Shown here: positions 22,843 to 34,765 of the stretch, piece by piece
Position numbering within the stretch: the stretch's first letter is position 1
Layout: every line of letters begins with the position of its first letter
Position numbers and translations under genes: made by a program
NCBI RefSeq assembly: GCF_029784155.1
Contig: NC_073692.1
Coordinates: forward strand, 431,687,324-431,751,323
Length of the DNA stretch: 64,000 nt
Direction of reading: 5' to 3'
Source: Uranotaenia lowii
Taxonomy: Eukaryota; Arthropoda; Insecta; Diptera; Culicidae
Notes under the pieces: generated by a model
What the model saw: the letters and a program-made list of their open reading frames with translations, nothing else
The model's database searches: none
What the model was told of the DNA's origin: nothing

Positions 22843-24975
22843 GGTAAATGAGCCTAATTTCGCTAAATTTTGTCAGAGGTTTTTAGATTTGATATTATTA
22901 CGCCGAATCTTTAATACTTAGATATACAATTTTTTGGTAACTAAGTTCCAAATTTTTTCTGAACTCTGATTTGGTTTGAAATAATCATTTCAAGCCTTAA
23001 TTTACCAAAAAATATCATGTTTTAAAACGTGTGTCGATGTTCCTAATTTGGCACTAATTGTTCCTAATGTTAACATATGGGTGTTCCTAATGTTAACATA
23101 TGAGGAAAAATGTATCAGCGTATTCAATTTTACACTATTTGTTCCTGATTTTGCATATGGGTCTGTGTTTTGAATACTTTTAAGAGAAAAATCTCAAAAC
23201 TCACTTTTTTATAAATTTTACAACGTTTATGGAATATGAATACAGAAATAAGGACTATTTAAATATCCTACACAATATTCCTATACGCTAGTTTTGAAAA
23301 AAGAAGTGGATGTTGGGCTTATTAAAATTCAAACTTTTACTTTTCCAATGGATACATTTATTATATTTCAAAAGTAGAAAATTCATTGTAATGGATACAA
23401 ACAAGTACAGTCAAATAGAGCATCATGCAACAGCATGGTGCGATGCAACATTTGTGTACCACAACCACAACACTTATTTCACTTTTATTTTAATATAATG
23501 TAATAAAATTATCATTTAATGATAACAAAACGATGATGCCATAGTTTCTCACATCGTGAGAGAGTTTTATGAAGTTTTTGATACTCATAAAAAATTCGAA
23601 AAATCGAAATTTTTACATTTTTTGATGCCGTTAAAAACTTAACCCAATGTGACGGATTGACTTAGTGATATTACCTACAAACTTTATATGGATTTTATTA
23701 TCCTACATCAACACTGTTGGTGTATGAATATTTTTTGGACAATCATTGAATTTTTAAAATAAATATTTTAAAAATTCCGTTACCAGTCTGGGCTAAAATG
23801 CATCGGCATGCAAATCAATGATTCACAGTTTAAATCTTGTTTCCATATGCTAGAATATGATGTAAAATTTTTGTATTAATGTTTATCCCTAAATGTATGA
23901 GCATCTTTATGCTTTCTTTTTAAAAACAAATCTTTGACAGAAAAAATAAAAACTTTAATTCTAACAAAATCAAGAATAACTGCAGAACGTGCTTTATGCG
24001 TAACGACATCACAAATATGTCCAAAACTATAAATATTCAATCTTTTTTTTTATTTTTCATTAAAAACAAAGGTTTTTGCAACTTAGATACCCCTTTTTCT
24101 TAGTAGGGTGAATATCGCATGTTTTGTAAATTGGAACCAAATATTTTTCTGACTACGTTTTGATGTCCCATTAACCTTAAAACTTTTGATGTACAAACGG
24201 TAGGATTATCAGTGGAACATTTTTAGAACCAATTGAAGTAGAAAAGTGTTGTATGGTGCCCCAAATGACAGTATACAACGTGTTTTATTGAGATTTTTTT
24301 TTCAATTTTTCCTTCCGATTCTGTTCTCGTTAAGAAGCTCTCTGTAACTTGATGATTTATGAAATATTTTTTCAACATTTTCAGCTTTGAGATATACTGA
24401 AGTAAAAAAAATATGTTTTATTAGCTCAAAACAGTTTATTTTAACAGATCGTTGAAAGTTATGTTAAAACACAATTCTATCAATCAAATTTATTTCAAAT
24501 ACATTCTTTGACTTTGATATAGTTTGGAAAACTTTGACTATGTCCATAATTAGGAACACATTAAAAATAGTGTTCCTAATTGTGGACATATGTTTTTTTT
24601 AGTTTTTACACGAAAAAAACATGGTTCTAACATACTTATTACCTAAACCATGATAAATTACAATCTGACAAAAAATTTCAAAAAAAATCGGTTGACAAAT
24701 TCAGCTTTAATCTTCTATTTCTAGACAGGTGTTTTTTAAGAAATTTGCTACCAATTCCATTCAATTTGAACATACTTTGAAACAATCCGGATTTTACGAA
24801 AAATCCTGTGAGTTAGAAAACTATTTTTTTTGTAAAATGAAAGTTCACATGATCCTTTACATTATCATTTTTTTTTTTTTGATAATTGAGATAAGTGGAA
24901 AATAACGTCAAAAACAGGCAAAATCGAACAGTATGTTAACATTAGGTACACATGTCAAATTAGGAACACTTACCC
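22843..24975. mobile_element. 2.1-kb TA-flanked element with repeated GTTCCTAAT/ACATATG motifs
   Basis: The terminal inverted repeats GGGTAAATGAGCCTAATTT (22843) and GGGTAAGTGTTCCTAATTT (reverse complement, ending 24975) differ at a few positions and are flanked by TA (22841-22842 and 24976-24977). Subterminal regions carry repeated words of the type GTTCCTAAT followed by ACATATG near 23038, 23058, 23082, 23140, 24549, 24573, 24935 and 24957, in both orientations. No intact transposase frame. It is likely a non-autonomous Tc1/mariner-like element; the superfamily call rests on the TA target only. Confidence 0.72.
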
Positions 24976-25051
24976 TACTCATTTTGGCATCAATTCAAGA
25001 TGTGTATAGTCACCCAATGCTATGCTATGCTATGCAATCAATTGATACATA

Positions 25052-25243
25052 TGGGCTTGTGATATAGCTCAGTTGGCAAGTCTGTTGTCTCCTGAGCCGA
25101 TGTCCGCGAGTTGGAGCCCAAGAGTAAACATCGAACACAGTTGTACCGGTTAAGTTTTTCAATAACGATCCGCCAACTGTAACTTTGATAAAGTCACGAA
25201 TGCCATAAAGATGGTAAAACGACTATAATCGAAACAAAAACAA
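25052..25243 (+). mobile_element. tRNA-derived SINE
   Basis: A 192-bp insertion flanked by a perfect 12-bp direct repeat AATTGATACATA (25040-25051 and 25244-25255). The head has an A-box-like TAGCTCAGTTGG (25064-25075) and a B-box-like GAGTTGGAGCCC about 37 bp further on, in a tRNA-like arrangement (GTGATATAGCTCAGTTGGCA start). An unrelated body follows, ending in an A-rich GAAACAAAAACAA tail. The B box departs from GGTTCGANNCC, so this copy may be weakly transcribed. Confidence 0.87.
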
Positions 25244-25574
25244 AATTGATACATAGAATTCGATTGTAGGATATTTCAAAAACAACTGAAATGGCTTACA
25301 ATTGAATGACTGATTTTGATGTGCCCTGTTCAAAAAATTGCTTTAAAACCGATATTAATAGAGAGTCAGAAATTCCCTAAATTAGAGTATGATTCTCGAG
25401 ATTCGAGAAATGTTGTTTTTTTTTTTTTCAAATAACTAAAAATTTAAATGAAAGATCGCAGTTAATATGGATTTCAATAAATTCGTATTTTTGGAAAAAG
25501 ATATTTAAAAGGTTGCTTATACAATTTTTTTTAGGAATTTAAAAATTCTCAAAAATAGTTATGCTTAAAGTCAA

Positions 25575-25820
25575 CTCGTAACATGGGCGGAAACATGGGC
25601 GGTCCCTGAAGATATCGAGCTAGCGGAACCGGCGTTCTTTGAACCCAGCAAAGTGGACTTAGTTCTCGGGATCGAATTCTTTTTCGAATTCCTTGTTAGT
25701 GGTCGAAGAACTCATCTGGGCACGCAGCTTCCTACTTTAACGGAGACCGTATTTGGCTGGGTAGTCTGTGGAGGAGCTGTAACTTCCGGCCCAGCTTTCA
25801 ACGTGCGATGCAACATTAAA
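25575..25820 (+). pseudogene. BEL/Pao protease fragment
   Basis: The plus strand reads VPEDIELAEPAFFEPSKVDL then VLGIEFFFEFL, followed by LPTLTETVFGWVVCGGAV, the C-terminal half of the DUF1758-type protease of BEL/Pao (PxDIxLADPxF...VDLLLG...LPTLxxTxFGWVVxG). No gag or RT adjoins it and both ends run into AT-rich DNA, so this is an isolated fossil from a third BEL lineage. Confidence 0.75.
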
Positions 25821-26156
25821 CTGAGTCGATTTGGGGTCATTTTTGAATTTCTCAAACCCTGGGGTCTAAAAAGCTTCGTTTTGGTTCAAAACTCATCCAT
25901 GATTTTTTTCAGAATTTTTATGTTACGTTTACATGAGTAAATTTGAACTTTAATGTTTGTATGGGAAAATTGAATATTATGTACTGAAAAATCAACATCA
26001 ATTTTGTTTCTTCTGTGCACCCGAGCCAGCTAATGGTTTTTGTGTCAATTTATAAATTCTTCCAAGGAAATTTTCCGTTGAACAACTTTGTCGAAGACTT
26101 CAACTTCGTATCTTATTATGCAAAAAAGTTACTAGCTGTTTAACAGGGGTATGTCT

Positions 26157-26292
26157 TTGGCGGCATCCATAAATTACGTAACGCAAAAAATGCACTTTTT
26201 TGACCCCCTCCCCCCCGTATGTCACAAATCGTAACGCTTCGACATACCCCCCTATGAAAATTACGTAACGCTGATAATTACCCCCCCCACTC
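26157..26292. repeat. Dispersed repeat with ATTACGTAACGC and C-runs
   Basis: GGCGGCATCCATAAATTACG followed by TAACGC, CCCCCTCCCCCCC and a second ATTACGTAACGCTG. This type of sequence is common as a dispersed repeat in insect genomes (recalled, not searched). A diverged copy in the same orientation is at 26861-26960. Confidence 0.55.
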
Positions 26293-26860
26293 ATCTTGTG
26301 ATGTTTTAAATACAGATTTTCGAAGGTAAAAAGAAATTAACACAACATTTTTCAACGTTCTTTGAAACGGAATTAATATCTATCAAAATCGCTTCTTAGT
26401 TTTCATTGATGATAACTCTTTAATAAAATAGATTAATGAATAAATTGCTTGTTTACTGGTGACCTACCTTGTTTTCTTTATTTTGTTCAAGAAGCATAAC
26501 TAGTTATGCAAAAAATATAGTCCACTCCAGTTAATCAACTACTCCACTTAGTATTATTGTTGGAATAATCAAATCTGCTTTTTTAAAAATCAGTTGAGAA
26601 AAAATTGTAAAATTTCCGTCTTAAGGTTGAATTGAGTTCTTGGGGGTAAACGTACCTAACATTTGGTTTTCCAACGGGTATTTCACGGATATTCAATACA
26701 GTCTATTTCAGAATTTTTAAAGAGGAAAGGTTACAAACAGTTTCAATCATGTTGAAGCTTACAAATTTTTTACTGATTTTGGTTTGCTTATCATTCTGCA
26801 AAAATTAGCATGACATCAAAATAGCGGCGATTAAACTGAAATATTTGGGAAAAAAAATTG

Positions 26861-26960
26861 TTACGTAACGATGAGCATACCTCCCCCCCTCCCCTATGTC
26901 ACAATTCATAACGCTCGAGGTTACTCCCTCCCCCTGAACATTCAATAACATTAACTGTAC
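26861..26960. repeat. Second, diverged copy of the TTACGTAACG/C-run repeat
   Basis: GTTACGTAACGATGAGCATA then CCCCCCCTCCCCTATGTCAC and CATAACGCTCGAGG align with 26180-26280. The two direct copies may be parts of one larger element, but no terminal repeats were resolved. Confidence 0.5.
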
Positions 26961-28558
26961 CTTCTCGTGATGAAATTTGGTTAGCCACGTGATAACTCCA
27001 TCCAAAACCTTAGTGAAACCGAGAAACTCTCTTATGTTGTACGAGAGTAACAACTGTAAACATGACCTAAACGACTCAAAATATATGGAAGTGGGGGCAT
27101 TTTTAGAGGTATATTAGAAGCAATAGTATGATGATGATGATGATGATATAGTAAAGCAGTTAAGCAGAACTGATCTACAATGTCCAGAAACGTGATTGAA
27201 TAGCTTGATTTGTGAGTTTTTCTTTCACTTCACTGTGCGGTCAGTTTTACATGCATTTTTTATGATGTTTTTTTTTTAAGTTTTTGAAATTTGACCTGTG
27301 GGCATATTCATTTATTACAAGATTATTTATCTGTAATGTTTATTGTAGTACTTAAACTATATTATATGGTCTGGCAACTTTTAGGCTTTTCATGCTGTCG
27401 GAAAATAACCCTTTTTATTGCCATCTGTTCTTCTAGCTAAATAATACAGACAAATTTCTCATTATTTCATAGTGAAATTTACTGAAGTATTGGCCTTCTC
27501 CTACACACTCCTTCAGATTTAAAATGAATCCCTTTTTGTGAAATTAACTTGGACATTAAGAACAGTGATTAGAAAAAAGGGATGATTTTACCGCGGATTC
27601 TGATGATCTGTTATCTTTGTTTCCCCCTTGAGAAAAATTTAAGGTTTTGTTTTGTTCCAATTTGGGCATTTGTATCGCACAGGAATGGGAACCCCAAGCT
27701 CCATTTTCTCCATCCCGTATTCTCTTAAGCACAGTCAGGACCGTGCTAGGCTTGCGTTCCAACCTACACAAGGATAATACAAATATGAGACTGCCATTTT
27801 TTATCAGCGTCGATTGGTCAATATAATATAACATCATTTTTTATGTCCTAGTTGTTGGTGGTTGCATGAAAAAAATCTGCTTCACGTCGATTGGTTGCGA
27901 CCAAACTCTCAGCTCCAAATGTAGTGGGTATAGACATTTTTTCTTGGACTTATTTTCTCCTACTGCAGTCGACGAGGGCCTTTTTTGCGCGCCCCCAGGA
28001 ATCCGAAATTGGAAAGATTTTCATCCATGCATCGTGTGTCGTCTGGTCAACGTTACTCTGACCACCAAACAACTACGAACGGGGAGGCTTTTTCTCTGTG
28101 GTTCCAAGCCGCATTTTCATCCACACATTTGACTTTGCATGCGAGGCAAGGAGGTGGAATATTTCATCCTGTGATATCGTGTGTTTTTAGATGGAGTGAT
28201 GCTTGCTACAAAAAAAGGAAAACTAGGACTTCAGTTCATATAGGCCGGAGGCATCCTAGCATCCAAATTTTGATTGTACCTTTTGCGGATGCTGCTGGAG
28301 GTCTCGATCGATTGCACCATCCATTCCAGTTGGAGTTGGATGAGAAAAATCTGACTTGTGCAAGAAATTTTATTTGTTATTTCAATCGTTTTGCAGGTTT
28401 ACTGAGAGGTTTCAGGAATTATGAAAACATAAAAGTTATGTTTTATATTCTTAGAGTAAGCATTTTTCAAGTCGAGTATAGACGAGTAGAGTGGAGTTAG
28501 GAGTGAGTGAGAGGTCTAAAAAATGATTGTGAAGAAGATTCAAGGATTTTATCGAAAC
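26961..28558. other. Nongenic stretch, nothing recognised
   Basis: Contains (ATG)n at about 27127-27148. An open frame at 27985-28500 (171 codons) lacks any recognisable domain and overlaps others. No repeats were assigned. Confidence 0.4.
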
Positions 28559-28568
28559 TATTCAATTA

Positions 28569-31500
28569 TTGGCTGGTAAACGGTGGATAATGTGCAACAC
28601 GAGACCCCATAGTGGTCATATCACCTCTTATTCACAACTCCTATCTCTACCTCCCCGCGGTGCCGGCTGGGGTGCGAGTAACCTAAGCGGAGATCGGGTA
28701 CCCAACCCCGGTGGATGCTTTGGTCGCATGCAGACTGAGAAGGTGGCCGCACGCGTCTGTTCCCCAGGTCAGGGGCGGCGTGCAACAACAACCGAGCGTC
28801 TGTTCTCCAGGTCAGGGGCGGCTCAAACAGCGTCTGTCTTGCAGCAAGCGGCTGAATTTATGAAATGCGGCTCCCGCCAGCTAAGTCCAAGATGGCAGCC
28901 CCATCGCGGGATAGGGACTTTAGGCTAACAACCTTATTTATTTAAATAGTATTCCGGCTAACAACCTACTGCTCCCGATTTGAAATTGTTACGGAATCCG
29001 AAAGAAATGACCGACCTGGAACTTTGGCGACGACTTTTAGCATGAAAACACGGACACGAATTGGAACTTGGAATGTTTTAACCATTGCCCAACAAGGCAA
29101 ACTGGAACAACTTGCTAGAGAGGCTAGCCGCCTCAAGCTTGAAATTCTGGGACTGAGCGAAGTCCGTTGGCCTAATACTGGAGAACACAAGACATAATCC
29201 GGGCAAGTCCTGCTTTACTCTGGCATACGAGGAGAACATGCTACTCGGGAACGAGGAGTTGGTTTCCTGTTAAGCCCGCAGGCCTACGCGGCCCTCATTA
29301 GATGGGAACCGATAAACGAAAGAATAATCGTAGCCAGATTTAGAACACGGGTTAGAAACCTTACAATGGTCCAGTGTTATGCGCCAACTGACGTTGCCGA
29401 CTTGCAGGAGAAAGAGCAGTTTTACAGTCAACTGAACAGCGTGGTTGAGAGAATTCCGAAGGGTGATATTCAAATCCATTTGGGCGACTTCAACGCAAAG
29501 ATTGGCTCCGACAATCAGGACCTTGAGCGCATCATGGGGCGCCATGGCCTAGGACAGATGAGCGAAAACGGAGAGCTGTTTGTAGAATTTTGTGGCAACA
29601 ACAACATGGTGATCGGTGGATCGCTCTTCCCCCATCGACCAGCACATAAGGTCACTTGGGTATCCCGAGATGGCCGAACAGAAAATCAAATTGACCACAT
29701 CTGCATCAGCCGAAAATGGAGAAGGAGCCTTCTTGATGTCCGCAACAAGCGAAGCGCAGACATTGCATCTGACCATCACCTCGTCCTTGGCGAGATACGA
29801 CTGAGAGTTGCACGTGTCCAACGGCGCGAAGAGAAAGTCGGGTGTCGATACGACGTCCGCCGGTTGGAGAATCCAGAGGTGAAAAGGGCATACGTTGAAC
29901 AGCTAGAATCCCGAGCCTCGGAGCTGCCGACAGACGGAACAGTCGAAGAACAGTGGTGTGGAATCAAGAATGCCTTTATCACGACGAGCCATGGTACTCT
30001 CGGTAAAGTTTGTGGAAGAAGGAGTGAATGGATGTCGGATGAAACTTGGAGGATGGTCGACGATCGGAGAAAGGCGAAAGTCGGAATTGAGCAGGCATGT
30101 ACCGGGTCAGCCAAAGCAGCCGCCCGCTTACGATATGCGGAGTTGGAAAAGGCAGTTAAACGAGCTTGTAGACGAGACAAGAGAGCCTGGACAAACTCCC
30201 TAGCCGAAGAGGGAGAAAGAGCCGCCGCCAATGGAGATATCCGATTACTTTATGACATTTCTCGCCGCCTCAGTGGTGCAAGGACTAATGCAAGAATGCC
30301 GCTAAAAGACCGAGCAGGTCAGTTATTGACCGATCGAACAGATCAGCTCAAACGATGGACTGAGCACTTCGAACAACTCTTCCGAGTCACGAATAGCGAT
30401 GGCCAACAGAATCTGCAGCTCGAAGCGCCAACAGTAAGTCGCATAAATGGCGTCAACTCGGAAGCGCCTTCGCTGGCTGAAATAGAAGCGGCAATCAAAA
30501 ACATGAAATCCAACAAAGCACCTGGGATCGATTGCATCCCTGCTGAAATGCTGAAAGCCGACCCTGCCCTATCAGCACAAATGTTGCACCGTCTTTTCGC
30601 TGACATCTGGGATACTGCAACATTCCCGGCCGACTGGATGCAGGGTATCCTCGTAAAGGTCCCGAAGAAAGGAGACCTGACAGAGTGCGGTAACTGGCGA
30701 GGCATAACGTTGATCTGTACAACCCTCAAAGTACTCTGCAAAGTGATTCTAAACAGGATCCAGGAGAAAATAGACGCTACACTCCGACGGCAACAAGCTG
30801 GATTCCGATCTCGACGATCATGTGTGGACCACATCACAACGCTACGAATCATACTGGAACAAATCAACGAATTCCAGGACTCTCTTCTGCTGGTGTTCGT
30901 TGATTTCGAAAAAGCATTCGACCGACTTAACCATGAAAACATCTGGGCGGCTCTAAGGCGACGAGGGGTCCCAGAGAAACTAGTCCATCTCATCGAAGCA
31001 CAGTATGAGGCATTTTCGTGCAAGGTCTTGCACGACGGTGTCTTGTCCGAACCAATCCCGGTAACTGCTGGAGTGAGACAAGGATGTATTCTATCACCGC
31101 TACTTTTTCTAATCGTAATGGATGAGATTCTGATTGGATCGATTGACTGTGCACCGAACCGAGGGTTGCCGTGGAATCCTTCAACAATGGAGCAACTGAA
31201 CGACCTTGACCTGGCTGACGATATTGTTTTGCTCGCCCAAACACAACCAGATATGCAGAGCAAACTCGACGACCTCACCGAAAGTTCCAAGGCAGCAGGT
31301 CTCAAAGTCAATGTCGGAAAGACCAAGTCGATGGAGATCAACACAGGAAATCCCTCCAGTTTCATGGTAGCTGGGCAACAAGTTGAAAAAGTGGAGTGCT
31401 TCCAGTATCTTGGTAGCCAGATTACGCCTGATGGTGGTACCAGAAAAGACATCGAAACACGGATCAGAAAGGCTCGATTTGCGTTTGCGAGTCTCCGAAA

Positions 31501-32018
31501 CATCTGGCGGTCACGCCAGATCTCTCTACGAACAAAAATCCGAATCTTCAACTCAAACGTCAAATCCGTATTGCTGTACGGGTGCGAAACTTGGTGCACA
31601 TATGCGGTGACGACGCGTAAACTGCAAGTATTTGTAAACCGCTGCCTGCGGAATATCATCCGCGCTTGGTGGCCTGGCAACTGGATCTCGAATGAGGAAC
31701 TACATCGCCGGTGTCATCAAAGGGCGCTAGAAATCGAGATTCGGGAACGTAAGTGGAGATGGATTGGGCACACGCTGCGAAGAGATGAAAACGAGATTTG
31801 CAGAGAGGTGCTAGATTGGAATCCAGAAGGTCATCGAAGAAGAGGCAGACCCAGAAATTCGTGGCGGCGAAGCCTAGCCGCTGAAATCCGAACTGTCGAC
31901 GAGAATCTTGACTGGAACCAGGTGAAGACGCTGGCCCCGGATCGTCAACAGTGGAGGTCTTTTACCACGGCCCTATGCACCGGAGGATCGGCGCGGGATC
32001 ACTAAGTAAGTAAGTAAG
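28569..32018 (+). mobile_element. Full-length APE-type non-LTR retrotransposon (RTE-like)
   Basis: A 3450-bp element flanked by a perfect 10-bp target duplication TATTCAATTA (28559-28568 and 32019-32028). It ends in a short (TAAG)n tail rather than poly-A, as in RTE-superfamily elements. The 5' region (28569-29041) is GC-rich and related to the fragment at 55430-57010. It encodes one endonuclease/reverse transcriptase protein. Two 5'-truncated relatives (37414-37874 and 45007-45548) share its 3' end. The exact clade is uncertain from sequence alone. Confidence 0.88.
29042..32005 (+). pseudogene. Endonuclease/reverse transcriptase ORF with one premature stop
   Basis: This encodes the enzyme for target-primed reverse transcription. 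From ATG 29042 the frame begins MKTRTRIGTWNVLTIAQQGK, the start of an apurinic-type endonuclease, and reaches a TAA at 29195-29197. The same frame continues to 32005, with an 879-codon open part from 29366. Endonuclease motifs GDFNAKIG and SDHHLVLGE are present. The RT domain shows NKAPGIDCIPAEML, FVDFEKAFDRLNHE, AGVRQGCILSPLLF and LADDIVLLAQ (LADD in place of the usual F/YADD). The C-terminus RRRGRPRNSWRRSL is typical of RTE-type proteins. Apart from the single nonsense codon in the endonuclease it is uninterrupted over about 990 codons, so the copy is young. Alternative: a suppressed stop or sequencing error. Confidence 0.88.
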
Positions 32019-32028
32019 TATTCAATTA

Positions 32029-32271
32029 CATAGGGAGTTAAATTATACAACCAAGACAAAAATTATGTGAGAACGTTGTTAAGGAATTAAAATCGCAGAA
32101 GACCACGAAATAATAATTTTAACTATAGATTCTTAATTTTAATATAAAATATTGGGTTAGAAATATATTCAGTTCAACTGAAAGTCACAAATATTAAATA
32201 TGATCTGAATTACCTTCAAACGGAGCATCGTGCAACAGGGAGGTTGCAATAATTTTATACCATTTATTATT
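32029..32271. other. Short AT-rich spacer
   Basis: No feature seen between the non-LTR element and the element fragment that starts at about 32272. Confidence 0.4.
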
Positions 32272-32712
32272 AAAGTTTAGTTCTTTTAGAAATGGGACAC
32301 TTTCATTTGCTAATAGCTTATTTACTAGTATTCGGACGTACAAATTTTTGACAGCATTTTGCTGCCTGTGAAAAGTATTTTAAGACCTATTTTTTCCCAA
32401 ATTTAAAATTTACGCGTTTTTGAGATATACCAAGGTTATGTGACAGATGATTTCTGATGAACGACAAAACTTATGGAAAATCCTTAACTTTGCCTATTTC
32501 AAACAACTTCCAGCGTTTGAATTCTGTACCATGTCTGCTCGTGGCAAGGTCCCTAGCATATAATAGTATGTATTTGCTGTTGTTTTGTTGTTGTTTTGTT
32601 GAAAATATAATGATTTGTCAAAAAAACAAAATTTTCACAACAAAAACTTTGGTTTTTGCTGTTTTTTAAAGCCTTAAAAGAGTAATCTTGTATGTACCCT
32701 TCGCAGTCTACG
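32272..32712 (-). mobile_element. Left piece of an old TA-element relative split by hAT
   Basis: AAGTTTAGTTCTTTTAGAAA, then GGGACACTTTCATTTGCTAA, TAGCT and TTTACGCGTTTTTGAGATAT, match the reverse complement of 20830-20985. Homology breaks off close to the hAT target duplication (32713-32720) and resumes at 35961, so the hAT landed inside this older element. Confidence 0.68.
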
Positions 32713-33029
32713 ATCTATACCAGGGGTTTTCAGATCGTGCTCCGCGGAGCACTTGGTGCTCCGCGAAGGTTTTGAAAGTGCTCCGCGACGTACGCAACGA
32801 AAATCATATACCAACTTTGTAAAAACTGTGATATTTTTTTATCGTTTCGTTTTTATCGAAGCATGAGAAAAAAATATTCACGGCATATACTTAGTACCTA
32901 CGAACGAATAAATTTTGTTTACTTTGTTTTTACTGGCGGCTAAATCCCTGTTGGCAAAGAATGCTGGATTGTCAAAATGCACTGCTCTGATCGAACAACG
33001 TTGAATTGCAGGACTGAGCGTGCAAAACA

Positions 33030-33815
33030 CTCAATGAAAAGGCTGTTCTTGCGCCGTACTTAGTGAGCTACCGATTGGAAAAGCTGGAGAAGCGTATACC
33101 ATTTGCTTGGTTGATGATTGATGATAAAACAGTGGAATTGGGAATTCCCATGTCTAACAATACGGTTTCTCGGTGAATTTGTGACATGGCTGAAGATGTT
33201 GAAAGCATTTGAGTTTCTTGATTAAGAACTTCAAAATTCGACATGCAGCTTGACGAATCCACAGATGTAGCAGGACTAGCAATTCTGATGATATTTGTTC
33301 GCTATCAAGTTTCTGAATGTTTCGAAGAAGATTTGTTCCTTTGCAAACCGTTGCCAACTTCCACGACGGGAGCTGAAATTTTCAAGCTAATTGATGATTA
33401 TGTTACGGACAACAAAATTCCATGGGGAAATTGCATTGATGTATGTACGGACGATGCGAAAGCGATAGTTGAAGATACTGCTGGAGTCGTTGCCAAGGTC
33501 AAAGAAAAGACTATAAGTTGCGGTAGTAGTCATTACATCCTTCATCGACATGCACTCGCTATGAAGAAACTATCATCATCTTTTAAGGAAGTCTTGGACG
33601 AAAGCGTAAAAATAATCAACTTTATTAAAGCTCGACCGAAAAATTCAAAGTTATTCAAGGCGTTGTGCGAAGAGATGGGTAGCCAACATTCCATGCTACT
33701 ACTTCATACCGAAGATCGCTGGTTATCACGTTGAAAATCGTTATCTCGCCTGTTTGAATTAAGGTCAGAAGTCAGAGCGTTTTTGAGCTACACCCACAAT
33801 TCAGCCTCTGTGCCA
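33030..33815 (+). pseudogene. hAT transposase, N-terminal and central part
   Basis: Reads NEKAVLAPYLVSYRLEKLEK, then GIPMSNNTVSR, then from 33243 an open stretch of 163 codons: [71 protein letters not shown] and LLLHTEDRWLSR. These are hallmarks of the hAT catalytic region in ZBED5/SCAND3/FAM200-like transposases (first catalytic Asp in QLDES, CTDG-type motif with D for G, HCxxHR-type motif degraded). Several upstream and downstream stops make it non-functional. The matching section in copy 2 is at 53039-53516 (minus). Confidence 0.82.
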
Positions 33816-34765
33816 ATGGCGGCATCATTGGTACAAGGCATCATTGGTACAAGAAGATAACGCGACCGGTGCTGATTCGATTTGCTCCCACCGGCATTAA
33901 CCTCCCAAGTGACCCGAATTGCGTATGTCTGAAAGAAACAAAATAAAAACGAATTCACGTCCCTCCCTATCGCATCACAAGACGAAGAAGGATAGAAATA
34001 AATAGCGAGCAACACCAGGCAGCCAGCGAACCGAGCACTGTGCGTGTGAATGTAGCAAAAGCAACAACAAAAACATCCTTCTAATTCAATCAACCGGCAA
34101 ACACGGCTAAGCTGTGCGTGTGTATGTAGCAAAAGCAACAACAAAAACATTCCTTCAATTCACAGGCAAACAACACCGGCCAAGCTGCCCGGCTTTAGCA
34201 GCTGTGTATATGTAGCGTGTGTATGTAATAGCAGGCAGTAAGCAAAGCACAGTTCTCATTCAATGGGTTTCCCGTTCCTTCAATCCCGTTCCCTTTCCCG
34301 TTTCCATCGCAAGACAAAGGAATGCATTGGAAGAAGGCCAAACGCCGGGAAGCCGCCGTTGTGCGTTTTTTTTGTGATTGATCGGTGACAGAAAGCCTAT
34401 GACTAATATCCCTCATCCTACATGAAGCGTGAATAGTACACTGGTTAAACTGCCGGACTGGCAAGACGCTTTGATTGGTAATTTGAATTCGATTCTCACT
34501 ACGGAGATGTAGTTTTAATTTTTATTTTCTTGTTTCTGGGATGAATTATCCTATAGGAAGGAAATCCCATAAAATGTTTTTCTTGTTTTGCTTGAATGTA
34601 GTGGTCATCATTTTGGTTTGGAGCCGAGTCCTTATGCCAGTTACGGTTTTTCAAACATACCGTTTTCGGCACAGTGCGCATTTCAGCGCATTATCGGCAC
34701 AGAGATATGCTAAATAGGCATTGGATTTTTGCAACCTCTTCTATGGGTGTACAATAATTTGGCAT
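33815..34765. mobile_element. Unclassified insertion in hAT copy 1, with internal direct repeats and tRNA-like box
   Basis: This stretch separates two parts of the hAT transposase and is absent from copy 2. A word of about 35 bp (GTAGCAAAAGCAACAACAAA region) occurs near 34050 and 34122, and GGCATCATTGGTACAAG is tandemly doubled near 33824-33857. At 34440-34500, TGGTTAAACTGCCGGACTGG plus a TTCGATTCTCAC box look like pol III A and B boxes, suggesting a tRNA-derived retroposon. Exact ends and a target duplication were not resolved, so boundaries are approximate. Confidence 0.45.

Noticed and set aside
25052..25243. A genuine tRNA gene
   Set aside because: A and B boxes are present, but the sequence does not fold as a full cloverleaf by eye, the B box is degenerate, and it carries a non-tRNA body, an A-rich end and a target duplication, so it is a SINE.
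27985..28500. 171-codon frame upstream of the non-LTR element
   Set aside because: No recognisable domain, overlapping alternatives, and no sign of splice sites or repeats; not enough to call a gene.
30343..31680. 445-codon minus-strand frame opposite the non-LTR ORF
   Set aside because: It is a shadow of the real plus-strand RT frame and has no domain.
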